From positions 1 to 52,000 of the forward strand of contig JAHITY010000031.1 in NCBI GenBank assembly GCA_018817165.1: a DNA stretch of 52,000 bases, given 5' to 3'. The translations under genes and the position numbers were made by a program. The notes beneath the pieces are model-generated. The model saw only the letters and a list, made by a program, of their open reading frames with translations, did not search any database and was not told where the DNA came from. The stretch is from Candidatus Omnitrophota bacterium. GTDB taxonomy: Bacteria > Omnitrophota > Gorgyraeia > B26-G9. Below, piece by piece: positions 43,229 through 50,267 of the stretch (its first letter is position 1; each line of letters opens with the position of its first letter).

Positions 43229-43238
43229 AGGGTATAAT
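43229..43238 (+). promoter_or_regulatory. Candidate -10 element for the pilin leader RNA
   Basis: A perfect TATAAT at 43233-43238 lies about 65 nt before the riboswitch-like segment. No good -35 hexamer is seen 17 nt upstream. A second perfect extended -10 (TGCTATAAT, 43372-43380) lies inside the riboswitch insert and could start a shorter transcript lacking the 5' half. Confidence 0.4.
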
Positions 43239-43302
43239 TATTTCATAGAGTGAGTACAGCTAAATTTTCAATTCAATTTAGATTTAACCATGATTAGTAA
43301 AA

Positions 43303-43472
43303 GGCAAACCTCACGTGAGTGAGGGGCGTCCCAAAAGTCGGTTTGGACATTAGGGACCTCGAAGAAAAGAATGCTATAATATATAAAATATTTTTCGAGG
43401 CAAAGCGACGGGTCTAAAAAGGGAATAGTATTAATGGATCGTATTGTTTTCAGATTAGACAGCCGGGCTACC
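43303..43472 (+). promoter_or_regulatory. Cyclic-di-GMP-I (GEMM) riboswitch with a 72-nt internal insertion
   Basis: The 5' half has the GEMM start GGCAAACC (43303-43310) and a P2 hairpin CCTCAC-GTGA-GTGAGG with a GNRA tetraloop, then GGCG (43325-43328). The 3' half resumes with CAAAGCGACGGGTCTAA (43401-43417) and ends AGCCGGGCTACC (43461-43472), matching the conserved 3' strand. Normally GACG and CAAAGC are contiguous. Here they are separated by 43329-43400, which can fold as two abutting stems: TCCC/GGGA, then CCTCGA/TCGAGG. An intrinsic terminator follows at once and a type IV pilin gene lies downstream, a known kind of c-di-GMP target. Identification is by motif; the insertion could weaken or abolish ligand binding. 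Confidence 0.7.
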
Positions 43473-43496
43473 AAAAAAATGGTGCGCAATACTCCA

Positions 43497-43534
43497 ACCG
43501 AACTATCTGGGACAGATAGTGCGGTTTTATTTTA
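43497..43534 (+). terminator. Intrinsic terminator downstream of the riboswitch
   Basis: ACCG plus ACTATCTG pairs with CAGATAGT plus CGGT, with one unpaired base on each side, followed by TTTATTTTAT. It starts 24 nt after the aptamer, the arrangement expected for transcription control of the pilin gene. Confidence 0.8.
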
Positions 43535-43756
43535 TATAAGATTTGAAATGCAGGGATAAAGATTCCTGTAGAAAGGAGGCGGGACTGACGAAATAAATTG
43601 TTGATTTTAGGTTTATGGGGAATAAGGTAACCTTTTATCAGCCAATCTGGGAATAGGCAACTAGTATATAGTTTTAGAGCGAAATTCTTGGGGAAGAATC
43701 AGCTTAACATGAAAACATTGTTTTGATAAATATATATATAATTAGGAGGAATTAAA
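43535..43756 (+). other. Leader between riboswitch terminator and pilin gene
   Basis: About 220 nt with no coding frame. It contains a short hairpin CAGG/CCTG (about 43552-43570), a purine-rich GAAAGGAGGCGGG not followed by a good start codon, and an AT-rich stretch. It ends in the strong ribosome site AGGAGGAA before the pilin ATG. I see nothing else I can name. Confidence 0.4.
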
Positions 43757-44188
43757 ATGAATAGAAATAGAAAAGGTTTTACACTTGTTGAATTATTGAT
43801 GGTAGTTATCATCATTGGTATATTGATATCAATTGCAATACCAAATTATTTTAAAACAATCGAAAGAACCAAAGGCGGTTCAGCGAAGGCAGTGCTTGAT
43901 TCTGTTAGAAAAGCAGAATTACAGTATAGAGCTATGTATGGTAATTTTGCCGACGTAGCTGTTGGTGACTGGGCTGCTGGTGATATTTCTGCGTTTGATT
44001 ATCCTGAAGTTTTGGCAACTGCTGCTGGTGATGATGGGAATTGGATATACACTGTACAAAATTCAACCGCAGATGTTTTTGAGGCAGTAGCTACAAGAGG
44101 TGCTAATGCACCTACGGCTTATCAAGGTGTTACAATGATCTTAGACCAAGATGGATTATTTAGTTCAGAAAATCCGGTTCATCTATAA
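43757..44188 (+). CDS. Type IV pilin / pseudopilin (major-pilin-like)
   Basis: The 143-residue prepilin has a short basic leader (MNRNRKG) cut by prepilin peptidase before F8, giving FTLVELLMVVIIIGILISIA with Glu5 of the mature N-terminus. The long hydrophobic helix continues through PNYFKTIERTKGGSAKAVLDSVRKAE. The globular part is small (about 90 residues) and resembles short pilins of GspG or PilA type. The ribosome site AGGAGGAA is strong, and there is a dedicated terminator, so it is monocistronic and probably highly expressed. The upstream c-di-GMP riboswitch suggests control by the motile-to-sessile signal. No other pilus gene is in this window. Confidence 0.92.
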   Translation: MNRNRKGFTLVELLMVVIIIGILISIAIPNYFKTIERTKGGSAKAVLDSVRKAELQYRAMYGNFADVAVGDWAAGDISAFDYPEVLATAAGDDGNWIYTVQNSTADVFEAVATRGANAPTAYQGVTMILDQDGLFSSENPVHL

Positions 44189-44219
44189 TCTAATTTGTGT
44201 TGATTTAAAATGTATTCAG

Positions 44220-44252
44220 GGCTATTGGCGTTTTACGTCAATAGCCTTTTTT
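44220..44252 (+). terminator. Rho-independent terminator of the pilin gene
   Basis: GGCTATTGGCG (44220-44230) pairs with CGTCAATAGCC (44236-44246), with one G-U pair, around a TTTTA loop, followed by six T. Confidence 0.95.
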
Positions 44253-44313
44253 AATAATTGCTTGTAATAATTTTAAAAATCGGCTATACTAGTTGACGAA
44301 GAAAGTCTAAAAA

Positions 44314-44341
44314 TTGATTTGTGAAATTATTTTGATATAAT
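44314..44341 (+). promoter_or_regulatory. Promoter of the ParA-CBM48 cluster
   Basis: TTGATT (44314-44319), a 16-nt spacer and TATAAT (44336-44341) with an extended TGA before the -10. It implies a leader of about 150 nt before the ATG at 44498. In that leader I see no clear fold other than the strong GGAGGGAGG ribosome site. Confidence 0.6.
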
Positions 44342-44497
44342 ATTTAACCAGAAATTGAAAAGATATAAGTAATCAGGCTTGATTTTAAAAATTTAATTAT
44401 AGAATGCTGAATTGTAATTGCAGGTTCTGAATTTAATGATAAGGATTAGAGAATTTTTTAATTTAGGTGAAGGAACAGGTTTTGGAGGGAGGAAAAG

Positions 44498-45604
44498 ATG
44501 AGGGTAATTGCAATTGCGAATCAAAAAGGTGGTTGCGGTAAAACAACGACAGCGATTAATTTATCTGCTTGTTTATCCGGACTGAAAAAAAATGTTTTAC
44601 TAATTGACTTAGATCCTCAGGGGCACGCGAGCTTAGGGTTAAATGTCCAGCCGCAAAATTTGGCAAAAACTATTTATAATGTATTAACTACCGATGCTGA
44701 AGCAAAATTACGGCTGGATGAAGTTATTGTCCCTGTATCAGAAAACCTTGATCTTGCTCCGGCAAATATATTATTGTCGGCAATTGATCAGGAACTTTCG
44801 GGTAAACCAGAAAGAGAAGCGAAATTATTTCAAGCAATAACATTAATGGTAAGTAAAAAAACATATGATTATGTGATTATTGATTGCTCTCCAAGCTTAG
44901 GGATTCTAACTTTTAACGGCTTGCGGGCTGCTACTGAATTGATTGCTCCAGTTGATACTGGATTTTTCTCTTTGCATGGAATAAGCCGTTTGTTAGAAAC
45001 CGTTAATCTTATTGATAAGCGTTTGAATTGCCAGATAAAAGTAAAAGCATTAATAACAATGTTTGATCGCAGAACAAAATTTTCTCATGAAGTAAAAGAT
45101 GAAATATATAAATATTTTTCCGGGAATGTATTTGAAACGGTAATTCACAATAATGTTAGAATAAAAGAGGCTTCAAGTTATGGCGTGCCGGTAGCGGCTT
45201 ATGATAAGCGTTGCCGCGGAGCTCAGGATTATATTGCTTTAGCTAAAGAGGTTGAGGCTCCGAAGCGTAAGGAAAAGGCTCAGACGTCTAAAGATACTGC
45301 TGCTGAGAAAATAACATCCTTTATCCAGGAAGTTCAGCATGTGAAAAAAGGGACTGTGGTCACGTTCCATTCTGATAACGCGCAAAATGTGGAAATTGCG
45401 GGAGATTTTAATAACTGGGTTAGCTCGGTTGATAGTAAACTGGAGCGTATTGACAATGGTGTTTGGGCTAAAGTTATTCATCTGAAACCAGGTGCTTATA
45501 AATACAAATTTGTTGTTGATGGAGAATGGGTAACTGATCCGAATAACCCATATTTAGAAGTAGATGAAACTGGAAATAGAAATTCGATTTTAAAGGTTAA
45601 ATAA
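44498..45604 (+). CDS. ParA-family ATPase fused to a C-terminal CBM48/AMPK-type glycogen-binding domain
   Basis: Residues 1 to about 255 form a ParA/Soj ATPase: deviant Walker A KGGCGKTTTA (10-19), LLIDLDPQGHASLGL and the switch II region VIIDCSPSLG. After a charged linker (RKEKAQTSKDTAAEKI), residues 282-368 form a CBM48/AMPK-beta-like domain. It carries the family's core AGDFNNW, KLERIDNGVW, YKYKFVVDGEWVTDP and NPYLEVDETGNRNS. ParA ATPases position DNA or large cargo on the nucleoid; CBM48 binds alpha-1,4-glucans such as glycogen. The fusion therefore suggests an ATPase that locates or is tethered to glycogen. Downstream genes include a degenerate ParA, DUF4912 and GH57 branching enzyme. 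No chromosomal parB is adjacent. Confidence 0.92.
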   Translation: MRVIAIANQKGGCGKTTTAINLSACLSGLKKNVLLIDLDPQGHASLGLNVQPQNLAKTIYNVLTTDAEAKLRLDEVIVPVSENLDLAPANILLSAIDQELSGKPEREAKLFQAITLMVSKKTYDYVIIDCSPSLGILTFNGLRAATELIAPVDTGFFSLHGISRLLETVNLIDKRLNCQIKVKALITMFDRRTKFSHEVKDEIYKYFSGNVFETVIHNNVRIKEASSYGVPVAAYDKRCRGAQDYIALAKEVEAPKRKEKAQTSKDTAAEKITSFIQEVQHVKKGTVVTFHSDNAQNVEIAGDFNNWVSSVDSKLERIDNGVWAKVIHLKPGAYKYKFVVDGEWVTDPNNPYLEVDETGNRNSILKVK

Positions 45605-45621
45605 AAACAGGATCAAGTTTT

Positions 45622-46539
45622 ATGAATAAATTAAAAAAGTTGGGCAAGGGATTAGAGGATATTTCCTATTTATTTCTTTCTCCTGAGGAAGAAGAACCAG
45701 CTGAACAAGAAGTCAGGGTAGAAAAAAATAAGATGTTAAGTGAAACGATCGAAAAGGCGACAAAAAATATCTGTTTAATCGGAAATAGCCATGATTCGCG
45801 CGATGCTTTTTTAGTAATTAATTTAGGATTGGCTTTGGCTAGGCTGGGCATGCGTATTGCTGTGGTTGATATGGATGAGAAATCACCTTGTGTTAATTTT
45901 TTAATCGGTAAAGCCAAAGATATTATTCTAGAAAATGAAGAACATGAATTTGTTAGTAAAGGGCCTTTTGGGATAAAATTGGCCGGGATAAATTCTGCTT
46001 TGATTGAAAATATGTTGGCGGATAAATCTCTGCGAACAAAAATTATGTTAGAAATGAAAAAAATGGAACAAGATGTCGATCTTGTTCTGATTAGTGTTTC
46101 CCAAGATAGCCTTTTTTATATGAATCCATTGCTGCGCAAGTCAATAGAAGAATTCCTAGTTTTTGTTTCTCCGGATAAAAACTCCATGCTTAATTCATAT
46201 AAAGTTGTAAAAACTATTTTTTCGCATAATCCAGTGGCTAAGATCGGAACGATTATAACTGATATCGAACATATGTATGAAATAGATGTAGTATTTAATA
46301 AAATGTTTTTGGCTGTGAAGAAATACATGGTTAAGGAATTGTATAAGTATGGTTTTTTGTTTAAGCTAAAACAAGAAGTGAATAATAATTCTAATATCGC
46401 TTCTTTTTATGACGCTGATCTTACTGCCTGTATTTCAAATATTGCTCAGATTATTATATTGCGCTTGAATCTTGAAGAAAATGCTAAGTCAAATGGAGAA
46501 TTATTCAAGAATGTGTTTACTGAGTTTGGAATAGAATGA
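45622..46539 (+). CDS. Degenerate ParA/MinD-like protein with ParB-like N-terminal peptide
   Basis: The 305-residue protein keeps the ParA/MinD fold pattern: NLGLALARLGMRIAVVDMDE, VDLVLISVSQDSL and EEFLVFVSPDKNSM. The P-loop position reads GNSHDSRDAF instead of KGGXGKTT, so it should not hydrolyse ATP in the usual way. Residues 5-20, KKLGKGLEDISYLFLS, match 15 of 16 residues of a segment in the DUF4912 protein three genes downstream. They also resemble the ParB N-terminal peptide (GLGKGINALF in Spo0J) that stimulates ParA ATPase. It starts 17 nt after ParA-CBM48. I infer a pseudo-ATPase that pairs with or regulates ParA-CBM48. Confidence 0.75.
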   Translation: MNKLKKLGKGLEDISYLFLSPEEEEPAEQEVRVEKNKMLSETIEKATKNICLIGNSHDSRDAFLVINLGLALARLGMRIAVVDMDEKSPCVNFLIGKAKDIILENEEHEFVSKGPFGIKLAGINSALIENMLADKSLRTKIMLEMKKMEQDVDLVLISVSQDSLFYMNPLLRKSIEEFLVFVSPDKNSMLNSYKVVKTIFSHNPVAKIGTIITDIEHMYEIDVVFNKMFLAVKKYMVKELYKYGFLFKLKQEVNNNSNIASFYDADLTACISNIAQIIILRLNLEENAKSNGELFKNVFTEFGIE

Positions 46540-46546
46540 GGAAAAT

Positions 46547-47248
46547 ATGACAACAATATTTCACAATGCGCAAATTAGTAATGATAAACTCAGAGAGATT
46601 ATTTTAAAAAACCCGCAGACATTGCTTCCGGGTTTGAGTTTTATTGATTTACAGATGTCGGCAGATGAAGCGGGGATTATTGATTTCTTAGGGGTTGATA
46701 CAAATGGCCGGATGGTGCTGGTGAATTTTGATGTAAAGGCTAATGATCAGATGTTGATTGATATATTAGCGCAAATCCAATGGCTTAAAAAAAATCAAGG
46801 TTTAATTAAAAGATTGTTTTTTAGCGAGAATGTCGATTTTGAAAAATCTCCTCAGATTGTTTTGGTTGGCCCGGTTTTTTCAAATAAACTGCAATCAGCG
46901 GTTAAGCAGATATCAGATAAAGATATAAAACTTTTTAATTTTAAATATATTGTTTCTAAATCTGATGATGCGATTATATTTGATGAAATTTTTTCTCAGA
47001 ATAAAATAGCGGATGCGCAATCTTTAAGAAATAAAATTTTAACCGAACAGCCTAAAGAAGTAGTGGAATCTCCTGTTTTTTCCCAAAAAGAACCGCTGAT
47101 TGAAAAACCTGCGTTAGGATTAAAGAATAGCGAAAATATCAAAAAAGAAAAGTCCCCTTTGTATGATGTTATTACGCTCACTCCAGAAGAAATCGCGGAA
47201 TTCATGGATTTTGATGTTGCTTTAGAACAAAACCAAACATCTGAATAA
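46547..47248 (+). CDS. PD-(D/E)XK nuclease-like protein (NucS/DUF91-like core)
   Basis: The 233-residue protein has GIIDFLGVDTNGRMVLVNFDVK at about residues 44-65, matching the ID-x-LG-x-D...(E/D)XK arrangement of NucS-like and RecB-like nuclease folds. An alpha-helix follows (LIDILAQIQWLKKNQGLIKRLF), as in that fold. The catalytic position holds DVK rather than the common ELK, so activity is uncertain. The C-terminal ~70 residues are polar and probably disordered, ending TPEEIAEFMDFDVALEQ. It follows the pseudo-ParA by seven nt and is surely cotranscribed; its role in this cluster is unknown. Confidence 0.6.
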   Translation: MTTIFHNAQISNDKLREIILKNPQTLLPGLSFIDLQMSADEAGIIDFLGVDTNGRMVLVNFDVKANDQMLIDILAQIQWLKKNQGLIKRLFFSENVDFEKSPQIVLVGPVFSNKLQSAVKQISDKDIKLFNFKYIVSKSDDAIIFDEIFSQNKIADAQSLRNKILTEQPKEVVESPVFSQKEPLIEKPALGLKNSENIKKEKSPLYDVITLTPEEIAEFMDFDVALEQNQTSE

Positions 47249-47331
47249 ATATAAAAATCCGATTGCTCGATTCCATTAAATTGCCTGCCGAATAATTAAC
47301 TTTAAACCAATAATTCTACTTCAAAGGAAAA

Positions 47332-48081
47332 ATGTACAATCCTAAAGGCTTAATCCAAATTTGTAAATCAAATAATATATTTCCCGAAAACATTATAGCA
47401 GCTTTTTCAGCGAGTAAATTAAACTATGATTATCGCGCTGAGTCCGGGAACGAAGTTTTAAAAAATAGAAAAGATTTTTTTAGGCAATTGGCTCTTGATT
47501 TAGACAATGCTGTTTTTCCAATACAGGTACATAAAGCTAATGTCGCGATTGTTGATCGAAAAGATAAAGGCCGCGGGGTGTTTTCTTTTGAACAAGGAAT
47601 CGCGCAAACAGACGCATTGATAACTAATGTTAAAGGATTAGTTTTGTGTCTGTTGACCGCGGATTGTTTGCCGATTATTTTTGCTGAATCAAACGGTAAG
47701 GCAATAGGGATTGTTCATGCTGGATGGAAAGGAATAAAATTAGGGATTATTGAAAAAACAATTCAGGCAATGGTCGATCAGTTTGAAATAAAAAGTAAGG
47801 ATATTAAGGCGGTGTTTGCTCCAGCTATTGGCAGTTGCTGTTATGAGGTGGGTCCTGAATTTTTAGAAATTTTTTCTGAAGATATTAATTCGCGTGAGCA
47901 GACAAGGTTCTTGGATATTAAAAGCTTGGCAAAGAAAAAATGTTTAAAATCAGGTATTTTATCGGCTTCAATAACTGATGTATCTATCTGTACAAGATGC
48001 AGTAATGATAAATTTTTCTCTTATCGGGCAGGGGATTATCTTAAACGGATGATCAGTGTTGTGGCGATTAAAGGAGAATAA
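47332..48081 (+). CDS. pgeF: PgeF/YfiH-type laccase-domain protein
   Basis: The 249-residue protein is of the Cu-oxidase_4 (YfiH) family, with the zinc or copper ligands His67 (QVHKAN), Cys112 (LLTADCLPI) and His129 (GIVHAGWKG), plus APAIGSCCYEVGPE. Family members act on purine nucleosides, and PgeF removes misincorporated L-serine from peptidoglycan precursors in E. coli. The gene starts 83 nt after the nuclease-like gene. Its place inside the glucan cluster is probably incidental. Confidence 0.92.
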   Translation: MYNPKGLIQICKSNNIFPENIIAAFSASKLNYDYRAESGNEVLKNRKDFFRQLALDLDNAVFPIQVHKANVAIVDRKDKGRGVFSFEQGIAQTDALITNVKGLVLCLLTADCLPIIFAESNGKAIGIVHAGWKGIKLGIIEKTIQAMVDQFEIKSKDIKAVFAPAIGSCCYEVGPEFLEIFSEDINSREQTRFLDIKSLAKKKCLKSGILSASITDVSICTRCSNDKFFSYRAGDYLKRMISVVAIKGE

Positions 48082-48138
48082 TAAGGGGTGTTGATTTTTA
48101 GTTTATTGGTTTACTTTTGATTGCAGCTAATTATCTGC

Positions 48139-48167
48139 TTGACATTTAAGTGTATATGTAGTAATTT
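48139..48167 (+). promoter_or_regulatory. Candidate promoter of the DUF4912 gene
   Basis: A perfect TTGACA (48139-48144) with a 17-nt spacer leads to TAATTT (48162-48167), 33 nt before the ATG. The -10 match is weak. This would allow the DUF4912 gene to be expressed apart from the ParA unit. Confidence 0.4.
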
Positions 48168-48200
48168 CTTTAAATAGATAATAAATTTCTAATTAACCAA

Positions 48201-50072
48201 ATGCGAAAAAAAATGACAAAAAAAACAAGTTTGAAAAAAAATATTAAAGCAAAAAATACTGTTGAAAAGAAAACTAAAACAGTGGAAAAAAAAGCTTTAA
48301 AAAGTAAGGGAATAAAGTCAGACAAGCCTCTGCGTAAAAAATTGGGCAAAGGATTGGAAGATATTTCGACCTTGTTTTTATCAGATATTAAAAAAGATTT
48401 GGCTACTGCTAAGAAAAAAAACAAAAATGCTTTAGCGGATAAAAAAGTAGAACCTAAGGTTAATAAGACCAAAATAGCTGTGGTTAAAAAAGCGATTAAA
48501 CCCGTAATTGTAAAAAAGGAAAAATTTGCAACAGTTAAAGCTGTTAAAAAAGCTATTGCTGATTCTGTGGTGAAAAAAGCGGTAAAGAAGAAAGTAATTT
48601 CTGAAAAAGCGGATGTTAAGGTTGCTGAAAAAATGGTTGAAGTTAAAAAAAATATTTCTGAAGATACTAAAAAAATAGCTTTAGTGAAAAAGGCGCTTGT
48701 CAGGAAAAAAAATGCTAAAGTTGTTAAAAAAACAGTTGTGGTTAAGGGGGATGTTCCTAAAAAAACTGTTGCTAAAATTGCTAAAAAATTAAATGTAGTT
48801 AAGGAAAGCGTTCCGAAAAAAGTGATTACTAAGCTTGATGAGAAACTTGATGAGAAACTTGATGAGAAACTTGAGCTTAAGGATAATAACAGTTCATCTG
48901 AAACTACAGTGTTAACTGATAAAAATACTGCAAAAAATTCAATTAAAAAAAATATTGAAATTATTGCAAAAAAAAAGCTAAAAGCAAAACAGGCAACTTC
49001 CAAACCGATTATGAAAAAAACAGAGGTGGTAAGGATGGGAACATTAAAGAAATCTTCGGGAGAAGATAAGCAGCCAACCCAGGCTGAAACAATTGTAAAA
49101 AAGTCTAGTAAATCAAATGCGGTGAATAAAAAAGCAAAAAATCTGGGACCAATAAGTGAGTTAAAAACGCTCATAAAGAAGAAAAATAAATCTGAGTTAG
49201 ATGTTGGTGAATTAGCTATTCAGGTTGAGCAAGCTATTACAGATAGTAAGTTTTTTGTGAGCAAAGGGACGGTAAATAGAATTAATGAGGATGAGTTTTT
49301 TGAACTGCCTGAGGGTTACGGAGATAATCGGATTGTTATTCAGGTTAGAGATCCTTATTGGTTGTTTGCTTACTGGGAAGTTTCACAGCGAAAAATAAAT
49401 ACAGTTGTGGAAAAATATGGCGATTTTGTACACAGTGCTCGAAGGGTTCTTAGGGTTTATGATATTACGGCGGTTTCTTTTAATGGGCATAATGCGAATA
49501 GTTTTTTTGATATAGATATTAATGTTAGTGCTAAAAACTGGTATGTGAATGTTGGAAATCCCGGCAGAAGTTATTGCATTGATATTGGCTTGATTTTAGA
49601 AGATGGTAGTTTTGTTGTATTAGCGCGTTCTAATTTTGTGACAACTCCGATCGATGCCCCAAGTATAGTTACTGATGAAGAATGGATGATTGTTGAAGAA
49701 GATTTTAATAAGCTTTATGGATTATCCGCGGGATTGGGAATCGGCTTAAGTTCGGGAGAATTGAGAAAACAAATAAAGACCAGATTGAAAAATTTATCTT
49801 CTGGTATCTTAAGCTCACCGGGGGTTACGACTGTAAACCCTAGACGTAATTTTTGGATGGTAGTCAATACTGAACTAATAGTTTACGGAGCAACTCAACC
49901 AGGTTCTGAACTTACAGTTCAGGGCAAGCCAATTGTATTAAATGAAGACGGAACCTTTAGTCTTCGTTTTGCTTTGCCCGATGGAGAGCAGGTTATTCCG
50001 GTTCGGGCAGTTTCTCCGGACAAGGTTGAAGAACGGGTAATTACTCCGATTGTTACAAAAAATACGGTGTAA
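48201..50072 (+). CDS. DUF4912 protein with long lysine-rich N-terminus and embedded ParB-like peptide
   Basis: Residues 1 to about 310 of 623 are lysine, alanine and valine repeats resembling histone H1-like tails, likely disordered and able to bind nucleic acid or anionic polymers. Residues 46-61 (KKLGKGLEDISTLFLS) are almost identical to the N-terminus of the pseudo-ParA and similar to ParB's ParA-activating peptide. A three-copy KLDEKLDEKLDE repeat lies near 213-225. From about 370 a DUF4912 domain is clear: IVIQVRDPYWLFAYWEVS, RRVLRVYDIT, WYVNVGNPGRSYCIDIGLI, ending before a beta-rich tail (WMVVNTELIVYGATQPGSEL). DUF4912 genes often neighbour GH57 enzymes, as here. I infer a scaffold linking ParA-CBM48 with glucan metabolism. 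Confidence 0.85.
   Translation: MRKKMTKKTSLKKNIKAKNTVEKKTKTVEKKALKSKGIKSDKPLRKKLGKGLEDISTLFLSDIKKDLATAKKKNKNALADKKVEPKVNKTKIAVVKKAIKPVIVKKEKFATVKAVKKAIADSVVKKAVKKKVISEKADVKVAEKMVEVKKNISEDTKKIALVKKALVRKKNAKVVKKTVVVKGDVPKKTVAKIAKKLNVVKESVPKKVITKLDEKLDEKLDEKLELKDNNSSSETTVLTDKNTAKNSIKKNIEIIAKKKLKAKQATSKPIMKKTEVVRMGTLKKSSGEDKQPTQAETIVKKSSKSNAVNKKAKNLGPISELKTLIKKKNKSELDVGELAIQVEQAITDSKFFVSKGTVNRINEDEFFELPEGYGDNRIVIQVRDPYWLFAYWEVSQRKINTVVEKYGDFVHSARRVLRVYDITAVSFNGHNANSFFDIDINVSAKNWYVNVGNPGRSYCIDIGLILEDGSFVVLARSNFVTTPIDAPSIVTDEEWMIVEEDFNKLYGLSAGLGIGLSSGELRKQIKTRLKNLSSGILSSPGVTTVNPRRNFWMVVNTELIVYGATQPGSELTVQGKPIVLNEDGTFSLRFALPDGEQVIPVRAVSPDKVEERVITPIVTKNTV
48834..48875 (+). repeat. Tandem 12-bp repeat inside the DUF4912 gene
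   Basis: Three exact copies of CTTGATGAGAAA (48834-48869) followed by a partial copy encode the LDEK repeats in the low-complexity N-terminal region. Copy number may vary between strains. Confidence 0.9.
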
Positions 50073-50104
50073 TTATTGTATTGCTTTGTTATGTTTTTTA
50101 AATC

Positions 50105-50142
50105 CGCCGGAATGAGTCTAAACATTCCGGCGTTTTATTTTT
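50105..50142 (+). terminator. Rho-independent terminator after the DUF4912 gene
   Basis: CGCCGGAATG (50105-50114) pairs perfectly with CATTCCGGCG (50123-50132) around an eight-nt loop, followed by TTTTATTTTT. It separates the DUF4912 gene from the GH57 gene, which must have its own promoter. Confidence 0.95.
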
Positions 50143-50267
50143 AACACTCAAAATCGCTTGAATTATTCAGAACCATATGTTAGTATAAGAACATTGTTTA
50201 ATTTAATTATAAACCTTAAATTTTAAAGGTTTTCTGACAATTAGCACTTCGTATAATAGGGGAAAAT

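Noticed and set aside
48170-49174. 334-codon open frame on the minus strand opposite the DUF4912 gene
   Set aside because: It is rich in Phe, Leu, Ser and Thr because it is the complement of a lysine- and alanine-rich coding region. The plus-strand frame has a recognisable DUF4912 domain and continues beyond it.
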